A stretch of 64,000 nt of DNA from Terasakiispira papahanaumokuakeensis (lineage in GTDB: Bacteria; Pseudomonadota; Gammaproteobacteria; Pseudomonadales; Halomonadaceae): NCBI RefSeq assembly GCF_001709345.1, contig NZ_MDTQ01000001.1, positions 2,204,584-2,268,583 of the forward strand, in the 5' to 3' direction. The position numbers and the translations under genes were made by a program. Shown in pieces: positions 19,020 to 29,494 of this stretch; the first letter of the stretch is position 1; each line of letters starts with the position of its first letter. The notes beneath the pieces were generated by a model, which saw only the letters and a list, made by a program, of their open reading frames with translations, made no database searches and was not told where the DNA came from.

Positions 19020-20192
19020 ATGGACGTAATGCTGTACGGACTGCTGCTGATTGCCCTGGCATTAGGCTGGTGGCTCGGTCGCAGAGAACGTTTGCGCCAG
19101 CTTCCAGCCGTGCCTGGCAGCGAGCTCAGTCGCGATTATTTTATTGGTTTAAATTACCTGCTGAATGAACAGCCAGACGAAGCGATAGAAACCTTCGTGC
19201 GTGCACTTGAGGTCAACTCAGAAACCGTTGATACCCATATCGCACTTGGCAACTTATTTCGAACTCGTGGTGAATCAGATAAAGCTGTCCGAGTCCATCA
19301 AAACCTCTTTGCTCGCCCGGCACTCTCGGCAGAACAATCCCGTCGAGTTCAACTAGAGCTGGCACGAGATTTTATGGCCGCCGGGTTACTCGATCGCGCC
19401 GAACGCTTACTCCGCGAATTAATTGAACAAAACGGTCCACACACAACGGACAGTCGCGAACTGCTGATGGGCCTTTATGAGCGTGAACGCGAGTGGCAAA
19501 GAGCCTTAGCCACCCTATCTCCAAGCATGCTCAAAAATAATCCGCACTTAAGACGGGTTGCCGCCCATTATTGTTGTGAGCTGGGTAGTGAGCTGATGCG
19601 TCAACAAGAATTTGCACAGGCAAGAAAACAACTCAAACAAGCCAATGCCTATGACCCACAATGTGTTCGCGCCACGCTTTTAATGAGCCAGCTGGAACTA
19701 CAAAGTGGTAGCCCACGAGCAGCTTTAAGGATACTTCAGCGCATACCCGAACAAGATCCTGGCATGGTGCCTTTGATGTTGCCGCCATTACGCGATGCCT
19801 ATGATCTAATGGAGCAACCCGAAGCATTACTGAATCACCTACGACAGCTGTTGCACAAAACACCTTATGCTTCTGTTGCCCTGATGATTGCAGATCGCCT
19901 CAGCCAAACCGGTCACTTATCTCAAGCCACGGAAGAATTAGCGAATCAAATGCGTCACCATGTCTCCCTCAAGGGGGTCGATCATCTGATTGAGCTTTAT
20001 ATGCAACAAAGCCGAGGTGAGGAACGAGCTCATTTACTGACACTGCGTCACTTGACCCAGCAACTGTTATCAGGTCGACCAGAACATCAGTGCACAGAAT
20101 GCGGATTCCAAAGTAAGCAGATGTTCTGGCAATGCCCTAAATGTCGTCACTGGGGAACGGTTCGTCCGATCACCGGGGTAGAAGGTGAATAA
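19020..20192 (+). CDS. lapB: LPS assembly/regulatory TPR protein LapB
   Basis: LapB (YciM) is an inner-membrane-anchored, cytoplasmic TPR protein that adapts FtsH to degrade LpxC, balancing LPS and phospholipid synthesis. A single N-terminal span (about 3-18, ending WWLGRRERL) is followed by FIGLNYLLNEQPDEAIETF and several TPR helices. The C-terminal rubredoxin-like zinc knuckle is complete: C358, C361, C372 and C375 in CTECGF...CPKC. Length 390 equals E. coli LapB. It follows lapA by 9 bp. In E. coli pyrF comes next on the same strand; here pyrF faces lapB instead. Confidence 0.96.
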   Translation: MDVMLYGLLLIALALGWWLGRRERLRQLPAVPGSELSRDYFIGLNYLLNEQPDEAIETFVRALEVNSETVDTHIALGNLFRTRGESDKAVRVHQNLFARPALSAEQSRRVQLELARDFMAAGLLDRAERLLRELIEQNGPHTTDSRELLMGLYEREREWQRALATLSPSMLKNNPHLRRVAAHYCCELGSELMRQQEFAQARKQLKQANAYDPQCVRATLLMSQLELQSGSPRAALRILQRIPEQDPGMVPLMLPPLRDAYDLMEQPEALLNHLRQLLHKTPYASVALMIADRLSQTGHLSQATEELANQMRHHVSLKGVDHLIELYMQQSRGEERAHLLTLRHLTQQLLSGRPEHQCTECGFQSKQMFWQCPKCRHWGTVRPITGVEGE

Positions 20193-20267
20193 AATGGACA
20201 CTTGCGAGCCATCAAGCCCAAAAAGGATGAGCCCATTCAAAATTCACCTCACACCACCTTTAGTGCT

Positions 20268-20960
20268 CTACGCCACTTGGAGCTCAGCAATCACTTGCTC
20301 AAGCGCCTGTTGGGGGTTGTCAGCACGCGTAATGGGCCGTCCCATCACCAAGTGCGTACTCCCTGCCGTCATCGCCATTGTCGGCGTCATCACCCGTCGC
20401 TGATCATCGGCGACCGATTGAGCAGGACGAATACCAGGCGTCACCTTGAGAAACTCAGCCCCAAGTAAATCTGTCAGCATGGAGGCTTCCTGAGCCGAAC
20501 ACACCACACCATCCAAGCCACATTCCTGTGTCAGCATGGCCAACCGCTTCACTTGTTCTTGAGGTGGAATATCCAACCCCACTTCAGCCAAGTCAGCTTG
20601 CTCCATACTGGTTAATACCGTGACAGCAATTAATCGTGTATTTAAACGGTGCTGCTGTAAGCGCTCACGAGCGGCTTCCATCATGCGGCGACCACCACTG
20701 GCATGCACGTTCACCATCCAGACCCCTTGGTCTGCCGCAGCCAACACCGCTTGTGCACACGTATTTGGAATATCGTGAAATTTTAAATCAAGAAAAACGT
20801 CTAGCCCCAGGCGATGAAGGTCCTTCAAAATCTGCGGCCCACTGCGAGTAAACAGCTCTTTGCCCACTTTCACCCGACACAAAGTAGGATCAAGTTGCTC
20901 AGCCAAGGCCAAAGCCTCACTGCAGGAAGGAAAATCTAATGCAACAATGACTGGGGACAC
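20268..20960 (-). CDS. pyrF: Orotidine 5'-phosphate decarboxylase
   Basis: PyrF makes UMP from OMP, the last step of pyrimidine synthesis. The N-terminal VALDFPS strand, the [11 protein letters not shown] catalytic Lys/Asp array at about 56-66, and the C-terminal TPGIRP and MGRPIT phosphate-binding loops are present. Length 230 is normal. The start is a GTG at 20960 preceded by AGGAG at six bases. It is convergent with lapB with only 75 bp between stops and no clear terminator hairpin, so transcripts may read into each other. Confidence 0.97.
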   Translation of the reverse strand: MSPVIVALDFPSCSEALALAEQLDPTLCRVKVGKELFTRSGPQILKDLHRLGLDVFLDLKFHDIPNTCAQAVLAAADQGVWMVNVHASGGRRMMEAARERLQQHRLNTRLIAVTVLTSMEQADLAEVGLDIPPQEQVKRLAMLTQECGLDGVVCSAQEASMLTDLLGAEFLKVTPGIRPAQSVADDQRRVMTPTMAMTAGSTHLVMGRPITRADNPQQALEQVIAELQVA

Positions 20961-21238
20961 ACCGAACTCCTATTCAAAAGAGACCCAATAAGTGTAACTG
21001 ACATGTCGCTGCACGAACCCCAATACAGGTAATTCTTCAGATACAGGGAGTGAACATAAGTCACCCTACGATCAATATCATAGGATTACGTTACCTGCAC
21101 AGATTCCCACAAAAAGTATCTCAAGAGTACTTCCTCAAAGGCATTCAATCCCCGAATAATAGGATCACGACATCGTTATTTTAACGAATTGTCGTCAAAA
21201 AGCGTGTTTTTAAATTGAATAGAATGGAAGGGATCGTT

Positions 21239-21616
21239 ATGTCAGGACGACATTGCTTTTTCAAAACACAACACCACCGCTTTGCTCAATTCACCAAAAC
21301 CTTGTTAACGAGCGTCAGTACAGCGTTGGTTTTATTCATACTCATCGCGCCAGCACAAGCAGCAGAAGTGGCCGATCCATCAACACCAGTCACACAGCCC
21401 TCTCTCACACAGCCCTCTACCGAGGCATTGATTAGCCTCAATCAAGCCACATTGGAACAACTGCAACAGATCAAAGGGATTGGCCCGGCCAAGGCTGAAG
21501 CCATTGTGCGCTACCGTGAGGGCCAAGGTGCTTTCACAAGCCTAGAGACGTTACAACAAGTCCCTGGCATTGGGCCGGCCTTGCTGGAACGCATGCGACC
21601 CTATATCACGCTATAA
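21239..21616 (+). CDS. ComEA-like helix-hairpin-helix protein
   Basis: A small secreted or periplasmic DNA-binding protein of about 125 residues. Residues 1 to about 41 form a signal peptide (basic start, LVLFILIAPAQA, cleavage after AQA-A). After a Thr/Ser/Pro/Gln linker with a short internal repeat (TQPSLTQPST), the C-terminal 60 residues carry two helix-hairpin-helix motifs, IKGIGPAKAEAIVRYR and VPGIGPALLERMRPY, as in the ComEA domain. Such proteins hold incoming DNA in the periplasm during natural transformation, though short solo versions are widespread and not always tied to competence. I chose the ATG at 21239 because of the GGAAGGGA site upstream. A strong terminator follows. Confidence 0.88.
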   Translation: MSGRHCFFKTQHHRFAQFTKTLLTSVSTALVLFILIAPAQAAEVADPSTPVTQPSLTQPSTEALISLNQATLEQLQQIKGIGPAKAEAIVRYREGQGAFTSLETLQQVPGIGPALLERMRPYITL

Positions 21617-21651
21617 AATAAATATTCAGATCATCACTTAGTGATGATAAA

Positions 21652-21679
21652 AAACACCCGGCATTTTAGCCGGGTGTTT
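21652..21679. terminator. Bidirectional intrinsic terminator after comEA-like gene and SDR gene
   Basis: AAACACCCGGC (21652-21662) pairs perfectly with GCCGGGTGTTT (21669-21679) around a six-base ATTTTA loop. A-run on the left and T-run on the right make it a classic terminator in both directions, between convergent genes. Confidence 0.92.
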
Positions 21680-21692
21680 TGAGTGGAACTCA

Positions 21693-22454
21693 TTAAATTC
21701 TCAGGCCACCGTCACACTCAATGACGCGCCCGGTGAAATAATCATTTTCAATGATAAATCGCACAGATTGCGCAATATGCGTCGGCTGCCCCATATGTCG
21801 CAATGGAATGCCAGCACAAATCTTATCCAAAACTTCATCAGGCATCGCGGCCGTCATATCGGTTTCAATAAAACCGGGGGCAACGGCACCCGTTCGAATG
21901 CCGTAGCGAGCCAGCTCTTTAGCCCAGGCGACCGCCATCGCCACAACACCGGACTTGGCCGCAGAATAATTCGTTTGCCCCATGTTACCAGCACGCGAGA
22001 TCGAAGAAATATTAATAATGACGCCGCCTTTACCCGCCGCAGCCATTTTCGCGGCAGCTTCACGCCCACATAAGAAGACACCGGTCAGGTTCACATCGAT
22101 CACTTGCTGCCAATGCGATAACGACATTTTCTTCTCGACTTGGCCATTTTTAGCCTTCACCAAAAGGCCGTCGCGTGTAATACCCGCGTTATTCACCAAG
22201 CCATCTAGCTGACCAAAATCTTCTACAATCTGATCAAAAGTAGACTCAACTTCAGCTTCTTGGGACACATTAGCTAAATAATAGTGACCTTCCGCTCCCT
22301 GCTCCTTCAGTAGGTTCAAGGTTTCTTGAAGCTTATCTTCATTAAGATCAATAAGCGCCAAACGAGCACCATGTCCACCCAGCTCCAGCGCCATCGCGCG
22401 CCCAAGCCCTTGGCCAGCCCCGGTTATTGCAATCACTGCATCACGTAGTTCCAT
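21693..22454 (-). CDS. SDR-family oxidoreductase (FabG-like)
   Basis: A classical short-chain dehydrogenase of 253 residues, cytosolic. Residues: TGAGQGLG cofactor loop at 11-18, NNAG at 88-91, catalytic Ser150/151, Tyr163 and Lys167 (YSAAK), and the GFIETDMTAAMP segment close to FabG. The acidic residue after beta-2 (LIDLNED) hints at NAD rather than NADP preference, which is unlike housekeeping FabG. It is likely a 3-oxoacyl-ACP/CoA reductase-type enzyme, but substrate cannot be told. It is not in a fatty-acid gene cluster. I use the ATG at 22454 (MELRDAV); an upstream extension to 22514 would run into a degenerate repeat region and resembles no SDR. Confidence 0.85.
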   Translation of the reverse strand: MELRDAVIAITGAGQGLGRAMALELGGHGARLALIDLNEDKLQETLNLLKEQGAEGHYYLANVSQEAEVESTFDQIVEDFGQLDGLVNNAGITRDGLLVKAKNGQVEKKMSLSHWQQVIDVNLTGVFLCGREAAAKMAAAGKGGVIINISSISRAGNMGQTNYSAAKSGVVAMAVAWAKELARYGIRTGAVAPGFIETDMTAAMPDEVLDKICAGIPLRHMGQPTHIAQSVRFIIENDYFTGRVIECDGGLRI

Positions 22455-22773
22455 CAGAGCACCTCGTCTTGTCGATATTGCAACACCCGTTGATTTCAGA
22501 AACCCTCGATTCAAGAAACCTCTGGTTCAAGACACTCTTGAGGTTCAAGAAACCCTTGATTCCAGAAATCCGATGTCGCAACCAGGTTAGGTCGACTTCC
22601 GATTATGATTGGAAGGAAACATCGATTTGTGCAGTGCAATATAGCGCAGATCAACCTAAACATAAATGAGAAAACGCGAGCGCCAAGAGAATCTGTCAAG
22701 TTTTAGGCGTTCCGTGTCTTGAACTCCTTACCAGGAGCCTCCATGTTGGTGAAGACCTCGAAAGGAGACTTGT
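22455..22773. other. 319-bp divergent SDR/fxsA region with degenerate repeats
   Basis: No gene. The part next to the SDR start holds a five-unit degenerate repeat (separate entry). The rest is AT-rich and probably carries the promoters of both genes. Confidence 0.6.
22489..22571. repeat. Degenerate tandem repeat, about five units of 15-18 nt
   Basis: Units resembling GATTCAAGAAACCCT recur at about 22490, 22508, 22524, 22541 and 22557 with substitutions and small length changes (TGATTTCAGAAACCC, GATTCAAGAAACC, GGTTCAAGACACTC, GGTTCAAGAAACCC, GATTCCAGAAATCC). It lies within 40-120 bp upstream of the SDR start on the minus strand. Confidence 0.85.
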
Positions 22774-23223
22774 ATGCCTTTGTTGATTTTATTGGTGTGG
22801 GCGTTTGCTGAGATCTGGCTACTCATCAAAGTCGGCACCTTAATTGGTTCTTTTAATACGGTACTGCTGTTGATTGCGACGGCAGTGCTAGGTTTGCTGC
22901 TGGTCCAACGCGAGTGGCGCAAGCTAGCTGAAGCTATGCAGGGGCAAATGCAGGCGGGTCGCCTACCCTTAGCGCTCTTGTTGGAAAGTGCCACTGTTGG
23001 TTTATCCGGGGTATTACTACTTATGCCCGGCTTTATTACTGACTTTTTGGGGTTAGCACTCTTACTGCCTTTAACACGAAAATTACTGACAGGCCCCTTG
23101 AAAAAACGTGAGAACTCCCCCAATTACCAGAACACCCAAACAGGTTGGCGAGACTCAAACGAAAAGGGTGCGGGCCGGGGTAATGTCATCGAAGGTGAAT
23201 ATGAGCGAAAAGATGATGAATAA
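22774..23223 (+). CDS. fxsA: FxsA family membrane protein
   Basis: A 149-residue inner-membrane protein with about four hydrophobic segments (3-20, 27-45, 70-88, 90-103) and a polar C-terminal tail. The pattern FAEIWLLIKVG, LIGSFNTVLL, and LLMPGFITDFLGLALLLP is diagnostic of FxsA, which in E. coli relieves exclusion of phage T7 by F plasmid when overproduced; its normal function is unknown. GAAAGGAG precedes the ATG. It lies directly upstream of groESL, a neighbourhood conserved in many gammaproteobacteria. Confidence 0.93.
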   Translation: MPLLILLVWAFAEIWLLIKVGTLIGSFNTVLLLIATAVLGLLLVQREWRKLAEAMQGQMQAGRLPLALLLESATVGLSGVLLLMPGFITDFLGLALLLPLTRKLLTGPLKKRENSPNYQNTQTGWRDSNEKGAGRGNVIEGEYERKDDE

Positions 23224-23226
23224 CCC

Positions 23227-23253
23227 CTTGAAAAATATCACAGTGCCCTTATC
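23227..23253 (+). promoter_or_regulatory. Candidate sigma-32 heat-shock promoter for groESL
   Basis: CTTGAAA (23227-23233, preceded by CCC) is followed after 12 bases by CCCTTATC (23246-23253). The sigma-32 consensus is CTTGAAA-N13/14-CCCCATNT, so the -35 is exact and the -10 partial. It starts right after the fxsA stop and about 190 bp before groES. No CIRCE inverted repeat was seen. Confidence 0.55.
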
Positions 23254-23391
23254 ACTCTGTCACTGGGCCTAATCAGCCTAACTTGATTTCAGAGGGCAGT
23301 GCATAGCGCTGCCTTCTTACTGGCAAAGTTTCACAGATGACTGTGAGACTGTTAATAAAAAGTGGCAGGTCAATGACTTGCTCATCAACAT

Positions 23392-23417
23392 AGTACTGAA
23401 GATACGAGTACTGAAGA
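23392..23417. repeat. 15-nt period direct repeat in groES leader
   Basis: AGTACTGAAGA occurs at 23392-23402 and again at 23407-23417, 15 bases apart, immediately before the groES ribosome-binding site. It belongs to the set of short spacer duplications in this window. Confidence 0.85.
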
Positions 23418-23439
23418 CCAAACTGGGAGAGATGCAGCG

Positions 23440-23727
23440 ATGAAGATCCGTCCTCTGCACGATCGCGTTGTCGTTCGTCGTATGGAAGAAGAAACCACCA
23501 CTCCGGGCGGCATCGTCCTACCGGGCAATGCGCAAGAGAAACCGCAGCAGGGTGAAGTTATCGCAGTGGGTGAAGGCCGCTACGTCGATGGCCAACTGCG
23601 CCCCCTGTCGGTTAAGACGGGTGACAAAGTGGTATTTGGTAGCTTTGCAGGCAATACCGTCAAAGTTGACGGGGAAGAGCTGCTAATCATGACCGAAAAC
23701 GAAATCTTCGGTGTGCTGGAAGGCTAA
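23440..23727 (+). CDS. groES: Co-chaperonin GroES
   Basis: GroES is the heptameric lid of the GroEL folding chamber. The 95-residue sequence starts [13 protein letters not shown], has the mobile loop around [13 protein letters not shown] (about 17-32), and ends with [14 protein letters not shown], all canonical. GGGAGAG lies eight bases before the ATG. groEL follows 72 bp downstream. Confidence 0.98.
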   Translation: MKIRPLHDRVVVRRMEEETTTPGGIVLPGNAQEKPQQGEVIAVGEGRYVDGQLRPLSVKTGDKVVFGSFAGNTVKVDGEELLIMTENEIFGVLEG

Positions 23728-23778
23728 TATCCAACGCCTTTCTCACACTTTGTGATTCCAATCTTCATTTTGCATTAA

Positions 23779-25446
<1,668 letters not shown>

Positions 25447-25505
25447 TGCCTGGCTGCTGATGATGAGCTGAGCATTTAACGCTCATCATCACACCCGATA
25501 GATCA

Positions 25506-25535
25506 AAAGGGGCCTTGATGAATCAAGGCCCCTTT
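25506..25535 (+). terminator. Intrinsic terminator of groESL
   Basis: AAAGGGGCCTTGA (25506-25518) and its complement (25523-25535) form a perfect 13-bp stem around TGAA, followed by TTTCTT. It ends the groESL operon about 60 bp after the stop. Confidence 0.92.
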
Positions 25536-25642
25536 CTTATGTATTTAAGTTCATCAGTATTTAATTTCCAGTATTCGGAACTCAAACGCCTATTCAACGC
25601 TTTCTTTTTATGCCCTTACGCCCCTAGCCTATATTACGTGTC

Positions 25643-26668
25643 TTAATTCCCACGACCTCGCTCAAACCCCGTAAAGAAGCTCACCAAGTTATCGGCTAAA
25701 CCTTCTAAATAGTAACCGCCTTCCTGCACGACTAAGGTCGGTAAATCAAGCGCCGCGACTTGTTCACCCAAGCGTCCCAGGCCTTCTGTTGTGACAGCCA
25801 CCTGACTTTGAGGATCCTTTTCATAGATATCAAAGCCCAAGGCCAATACCACAACATCCGCATCAAACAGCTCAATGGCTTTCAAAGCTTCATCCAAGCG
25901 TTCAAAAAAAGTCGATTCAGGGGAGCTATGCGGCATGGGTAAGTTCAGGTTATAACCCAGGCCCTCACCTTCACCACGTTCGTCTTCAAACCCACTCACA
26001 CCTGGGTAGAAGTTCGTCGTATCCCCATGAATAGACACATAGAGCACATCACTGCGGTCATAAAAAATATTCTGCACCCCTTGCCCATGGTGCATATCGG
26101 TATCCAACACCACAACTCTCGGAAAACATTGGGTCAAGTGCTGAGCCGCGATCGCCGCATTATTTAAAAAGCAAAAGCCTCCAGCAGTATCTCGAGTGGC
26201 ATGATGGCCAGGCGGCCGAGCCAACACATAAGCCTCACGATCACCATCCATCAATGCATCAGCACCTGCGATTGCACTTTGTGCCGACCAGTAAGACGCC
26301 TGCCAGGTCTGAGCGCCAATCGGTGCACTCCCGTCGGCTAAATAAAATGCAGCCTCAGCCAAAATGCCTTTAAGGGCATTCGGTGAACGCACAAAAATAT
26401 TGGAAATCACTTCATCACCCCAGTCATCCAGGGCTGCCCAACGCCGATGGGCACTTTCAAAAAAACGGAGATACGGCTGGGTATGGACTGCATTAATCGC
26501 CGCCATTCCCGCATCAGGCGGAGAAACCAGTTCAAACTTAAGACGCTTGACCCCCTCCAACAAGCAATCAATACGCGTCGGGATCTCTTGCGGAGTACGC
26601 ATTTTGCCACGGGAAAAATAAATCTGTGGATGATGTAAACGCTGATCATCATGAAAAAACGTTTTCAT
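25643..26668 (-). CDS. Histone-deacetylase-like acetylpolyamine amidohydrolase
   Basis: A 341-residue zinc hydrolase of the arginase/deacetylase superfamily. The catalytic His pair is in RPPGHH (155-156), zinc ligands are Asp191 and His193 (DTDMHHG) and Asp280 (LGFD), and the transition-state Tyr is in QEGGYY (319-320). The N-terminal block (HDDQRLHHP...EIPTRID) matches the bacterial acetylpolyamine amidohydrolases of Pseudomonas and Mycoplana, which remove acetyl groups from acetylputrescine, acetylcadaverine and acetylated spermidine, rather than acetoin-utilisation AcuC. GGAGAGC precedes the ATG. It is 140 bp downstream of the GhrA-like gene and may be a separate unit. Its place beside agmatine and putrescine genes supports a polyamine role; substrate itself is inferred. 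Confidence 0.85.
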   Translation of the reverse strand: MKTFFHDDQRLHHPQIYFSRGKMRTPQEIPTRIDCLLEGVKRLKFELVSPPDAGMAAINAVHTQPYLRFFESAHRRWAALDDWGDEVISNIFVRSPNALKGILAEAAFYLADGSAPIGAQTWQASYWSAQSAIAGADALMDGDREAYVLARPPGHHATRDTAGGFCFLNNAAIAAQHLTQCFPRVVVLDTDMHHGQGVQNIFYDRSDVLYVSIHGDTTNFYPGVSGFEDERGEGEGLGYNLNLPMPHSSPESTFFERLDEALKAIELFDADVVVLALGFDIYEKDPQSQVAVTTEGLGRLGEQVAALDLPTLVVQEGGYYLEGLADNLVSFFTGFERGRGN

Positions 26669-26698
26669 AAAGCTCTCCTGATCATTCTTCAGTTGCGT

Positions 26699-26791
26699 CC
26701 GTCACAGTGCACCTAGGCACGGGGGTCACTTTTTGTAATGAATCAAGCCAATCAAATTAAGCGTAGCCGTCACAGCACGCCTTAGGCACAG
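26699..26791. repeat. Imperfect 20-24 bp direct repeat, 69 bp apart
   Basis: CCGTCACAGTGCACCTAGGCACGG (from about 26699) recurs as CCGTCACAGCACGCCTTAGGCACAGG (from about 26767) between the deacetylase and the GhrA-like gene. It may be a duplicated regulatory site or another product of local duplication. Confidence 0.7.
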
Positions 26792-26808
26792 GCTTACATC
26801 ACACGGTG

Positions 26809-27780
26809 TTAATATCCCCGCTGATAATCGACCAGCCCTGGAGGTTGCTCTCCTTGATTCACTCGTATCAATGCTTCATCGACCTGCTTCATGACTTGGG
26901 ACGCCGTCGGTTCACAAGCGTCATGAGGGGTCACCACGATCCGAGGATGAGCCCAAAACGGATGATCCGAGGGCAGTGGCTCTTGCATAAAAACATCCAG
27001 AGAAGCGCCAGATAAGTGCTCTTGATCTAACGCTTTTAGCAGATCGTCTTCCACCAATTGCTCTCCTCGGCCCATGTGAATCAATACTGAGTGTTGAGGC
27101 ATTTGAGAAAATAAAGCATCGTTCAACATACCCTCAGTCTGCGGCGTCAGAGGTAATAAATTCACCAGAATGTCACTTCTCCGAGTGATCTCATCAAGCC
27201 CTTTGTCACCGACTAAACTGAGCGCCCCTTGACTCACATCCTGCCCCGTACGACTCAATACCGCCACGTCATACCCCAACCCCACCAGAGTGTCACTGAC
27301 CGCACGCCCCATGCAACCCTGGCCCATCACCCCAACACGAACCTCTTGAGGAGCCTGCTTGTCACGTCGATACCACTCATGATCTTGCTGCTGTTGCAAA
27401 TACTGGCCAAATCCACGGTGATGCCACAGCACATGCCAAGTGACAAAACCCGCCATCATTTGCGCCTGCAGCGCACTAGTGATGCGGATTAAAGGTACCG
27501 AATGGGGTAAACTCGGGCAGGCCAAAATCGCATTCACACCGGCCGCAATCGACGACACGAGCTTTAGGTTGGGGTAGGGTTCGAAAGCCTGATCGCTCGG
27601 ATCCCAAGCCAATGCAAAAGTGACTTTCTTCGGATCCTCAATAGCCTCGGGCAGGCATAACTTAAGCTGAGGGGCCGCCGCTTGTAGAGGCTCAATCAGC
27701 ATCGTCATAATGGCACGGCTACCAAGTAACACGCCTAACTCGGTATCGGCGCCATGGCGAGTCAAATCCACGGTGCTCAT
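26809..27780 (-). CDS. GhrA-like D-2-hydroxyacid dehydrogenase (glyoxylate/hydroxypyruvate reductase A family)
   Basis: A cytosolic NAD(P)H-dependent 2-ketoacid reductase of 323 residues. The nucleotide-binding motif VGVMGQGCMGRAV sits near the middle; the family marks LLPLTPQTEGMLN, MGRGEQLVEDDLL (catalytic Arg) and ASLDVFMQEPLP...VTPHDA (catalytic His) follow, matching GhrA rather than the SerA or GhrB branches. It ends the leftward set of transporter genes, 46 bp after the fused ATPase gene, with GAGGAG upstream of its ATG, so is likely the last gene of that operon. It could reduce a 2-keto acid released from the imported compound. Confidence 0.85.
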   Translation of the reverse strand: MSTVDLTRHGADTELGVLLGSRAIMTMLIEPLQAAAPQLKLCLPEAIEDPKKVTFALAWDPSDQAFEPYPNLKLVSSIAAGVNAILACPSLPHSVPLIRITSALQAQMMAGFVTWHVLWHHRGFGQYLQQQQDHEWYRRDKQAPQEVRVGVMGQGCMGRAVSDTLVGLGYDVAVLSRTGQDVSQGALSLVGDKGLDEITRRSDILVNLLPLTPQTEGMLNDALFSQMPQHSVLIHMGRGEQLVEDDLLKALDQEHLSGASLDVFMQEPLPSDHPFWAHPRIVVTPHDACEPTASQVMKQVDEALIRVNQGEQPPGLVDYQRGY

Positions 27781-27822
27781 GTCGGCACATACTCCTCGTC
27801 AATGACACGTTTTCAATGGCAT

Positions 27823-27848
27823 GTATTCAATAACAGGTATTCAATAAC
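27823..27848. repeat. 14-nt tandem repeat forming the 3' end of the ATPase gene
   Basis: GTATTCAATAAC occurs at 27823-27834 and 27837-27848 (period 14). The stop codon (27827-27829, minus strand) of the fused ABC ATPase lies inside one copy, so the final residues NTCY of that protein come from the duplication. Confidence 0.88.
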
Positions 27849-29473
27849 GCCTTATCCATAACATGAGGCGATGATGCTTGCCGCCCAGGAATCGCTTCTA
27901 ATAATTTGCGGGTATAATCATGCTGTGGGTCGAGAAAAATCTGTTCTACCGGCCCTTGCTCAACAATACGTCCCTTTTGCATCACAATCAGACGATCACA
28001 AATTTGCGCAGCCACTCTTAAGTCATGCGTAATAAAAAGCAGCGATAAAGAAAGGGATTGTTTGAGCTCTTCTAATAAAGCGAGCACCTGAGCCTGAATC
28101 GACACATCCAAAGCCGACACAGCCTCATCCGCCACAATGAGCTCTGGATTCATCGCCAACGCCCGGGCAATACCAATACGTTGTCGCTGCCCACCTGAAA
28201 ACTCATGCGGAAAACGATCAGCGGCACAGGCATCAAGCCCGACAGTCTCCAATAGTCGTCGAGCCTGCATGAGCGCTTCGGCCTTATCCGCACCATGAGC
28301 AATGGGCCCTTGCGCAATCGCCATCCCAATTCGAATCCGTGGATTGAGTGAGGCATAAGGGTCTTGAAACACCATCTGAATACGCTGACGATGTTCACGC
28401 AATGCCTGGCCAGAAAGCTGTTGCAAATCCTCACCTTCCAAGCACATTTGGCCGGAATCAGGGGTATTCAGTCCGACAATGCAGCGTCCCAATGATGACT
28501 TACCCGAGCCCGATTCCCCCACAATCCCTAACGTCTCCCCTTTCCCAACATCGAAACTAACCTCATTTAATGCCACAACTTCACGTACCGGTTTAAACCA
28601 TCCCCCCTTAGAACGGTAGACCTTATTCAATGACTTGACTGACAATAAAGGGGCATGATCTTGCTCATCACGAGATGGCGGTACGGCTTCCCCAGGAATC
28701 GCTTCAATCAGTGCTCGGGTATAGTCATGGTGAGGGTGGGCCAAAATATCATCAGTGGGCCCCATTTCGACAATACGTCCTTGGCGCATCACACACACGC
28801 GATCGGCAATTTCTGCCACGACACCAAAGTCGTGAGTAATCAACATCACGCCCATACCGCGACGCTGTTGAATATCGTGAATCAATTGAAGGATCTGAGC
28901 CTGCGTCGTAACATCCAAGGCGGTTGTGGGCTCATCAGCAATTAACAGTTCGGGCTCCAATGCCAACGCCATCGCAATCATCACCCGCTGTCGCTGCCCT
29001 CCAGATAACTCAAAAGGATAAGCGCGAAGACTACTTTGAGGATCGGGGAGTCCAACCTCTTCCAGCAATGAGAGCGCTTTTTGTTGGCGTTCAAGCGGCG
29101 TCAATAGACCATGAGCCTCAAACACTTCGGCAATTTGGGCGCCGACTCGCATTAGCGGATTTAATGCCGTCATGGGTTCTTGGAAAATCATCCCAATCCG
29201 GCGTCCTCGAATAGCGCGGTGTGCCTGCGGCGTCAGCCTCAAAATGTCATCACTCTGAAATAACGCCCGACCACCTGCTACGCGAATCCCTGGCGGTAGC
29301 AATCCCATCACTGCATTGGCCGTCATGGATTTCCCTGAACCTGATTCCCCGACAACGCAGAGGATTTCCCCGGCCCTTAATTCGTAACTGACATTTTCAA
29401 CCGCATATAACCGGTCGCCCCCTTCAGGTAATGCCAGCGTTAGACGCTCAATCTTAAGTAGAGGCTGTGTCAT
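27827..29473 (-). CDS. Fused double ATPase of a peptide/opine-type ABC importer (DppD-DppF fusion)
   Basis: A 548-residue protein with two complete ABC domains. Each has Walker A (GESGSGKS, near residues 42-49 and again near 323), ABC signature (LSGGQRQRV and FSGGQRQRI), and Walker B followed by DEP/DEA. The second half carries the C-terminal oligopeptide-ABC extension as does the first ([32 protein letters not shown]). This layout equals YejF/GsiA-type fusions that energise uptake of peptides, opines, glutathione or microcin-like compounds. The ATG at 29473 has CAGGAG seven bases upstream; a GTG one codon earlier is possible. It is translated with the two permeases and the binding protein upstream. 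Its last codons overlap a 14-nt duplication. Confidence 0.93.
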   Translation of the reverse strand: MTQPLLKIERLTLALPEGGDRLYAVENVSYELRAGEILCVVGESGSGKSMTANAVMGLLPPGIRVAGGRALFQSDDILRLTPQAHRAIRGRRIGMIFQEPMTALNPLMRVGAQIAEVFEAHGLLTPLERQQKALSLLEEVGLPDPQSSLRAYPFELSGGQRQRVMIAMALALEPELLIADEPTTALDVTTQAQILQLIHDIQQRRGMGVMLITHDFGVVAEIADRVCVMRQGRIVEMGPTDDILAHPHHDYTRALIEAIPGEAVPPSRDEQDHAPLLSVKSLNKVYRSKGGWFKPVREVVALNEVSFDVGKGETLGIVGESGSGKSSLGRCIVGLNTPDSGQMCLEGEDLQQLSGQALREHRQRIQMVFQDPYASLNPRIRIGMAIAQGPIAHGADKAEALMQARRLLETVGLDACAADRFPHEFSGGQRQRIGIARALAMNPELIVADEAVSALDVSIQAQVLALLEELKQSLSLSLLFITHDLRVAAQICDRLIVMQKGRIVEQGPVEQIFLDPQHDYTRKLLEAIPGRQASSPHVMDKALLNTCY

Positions 29474-29494
29474 CACAAAACTCCTGGCGAACGG

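Noticed and set aside
23224-23439. CIRCE operator upstream of groES
   Set aside because: The TTAGCACTC-N9-GAGTGCTAA element is absent; the sigma-32-like promoter explains regulation better.
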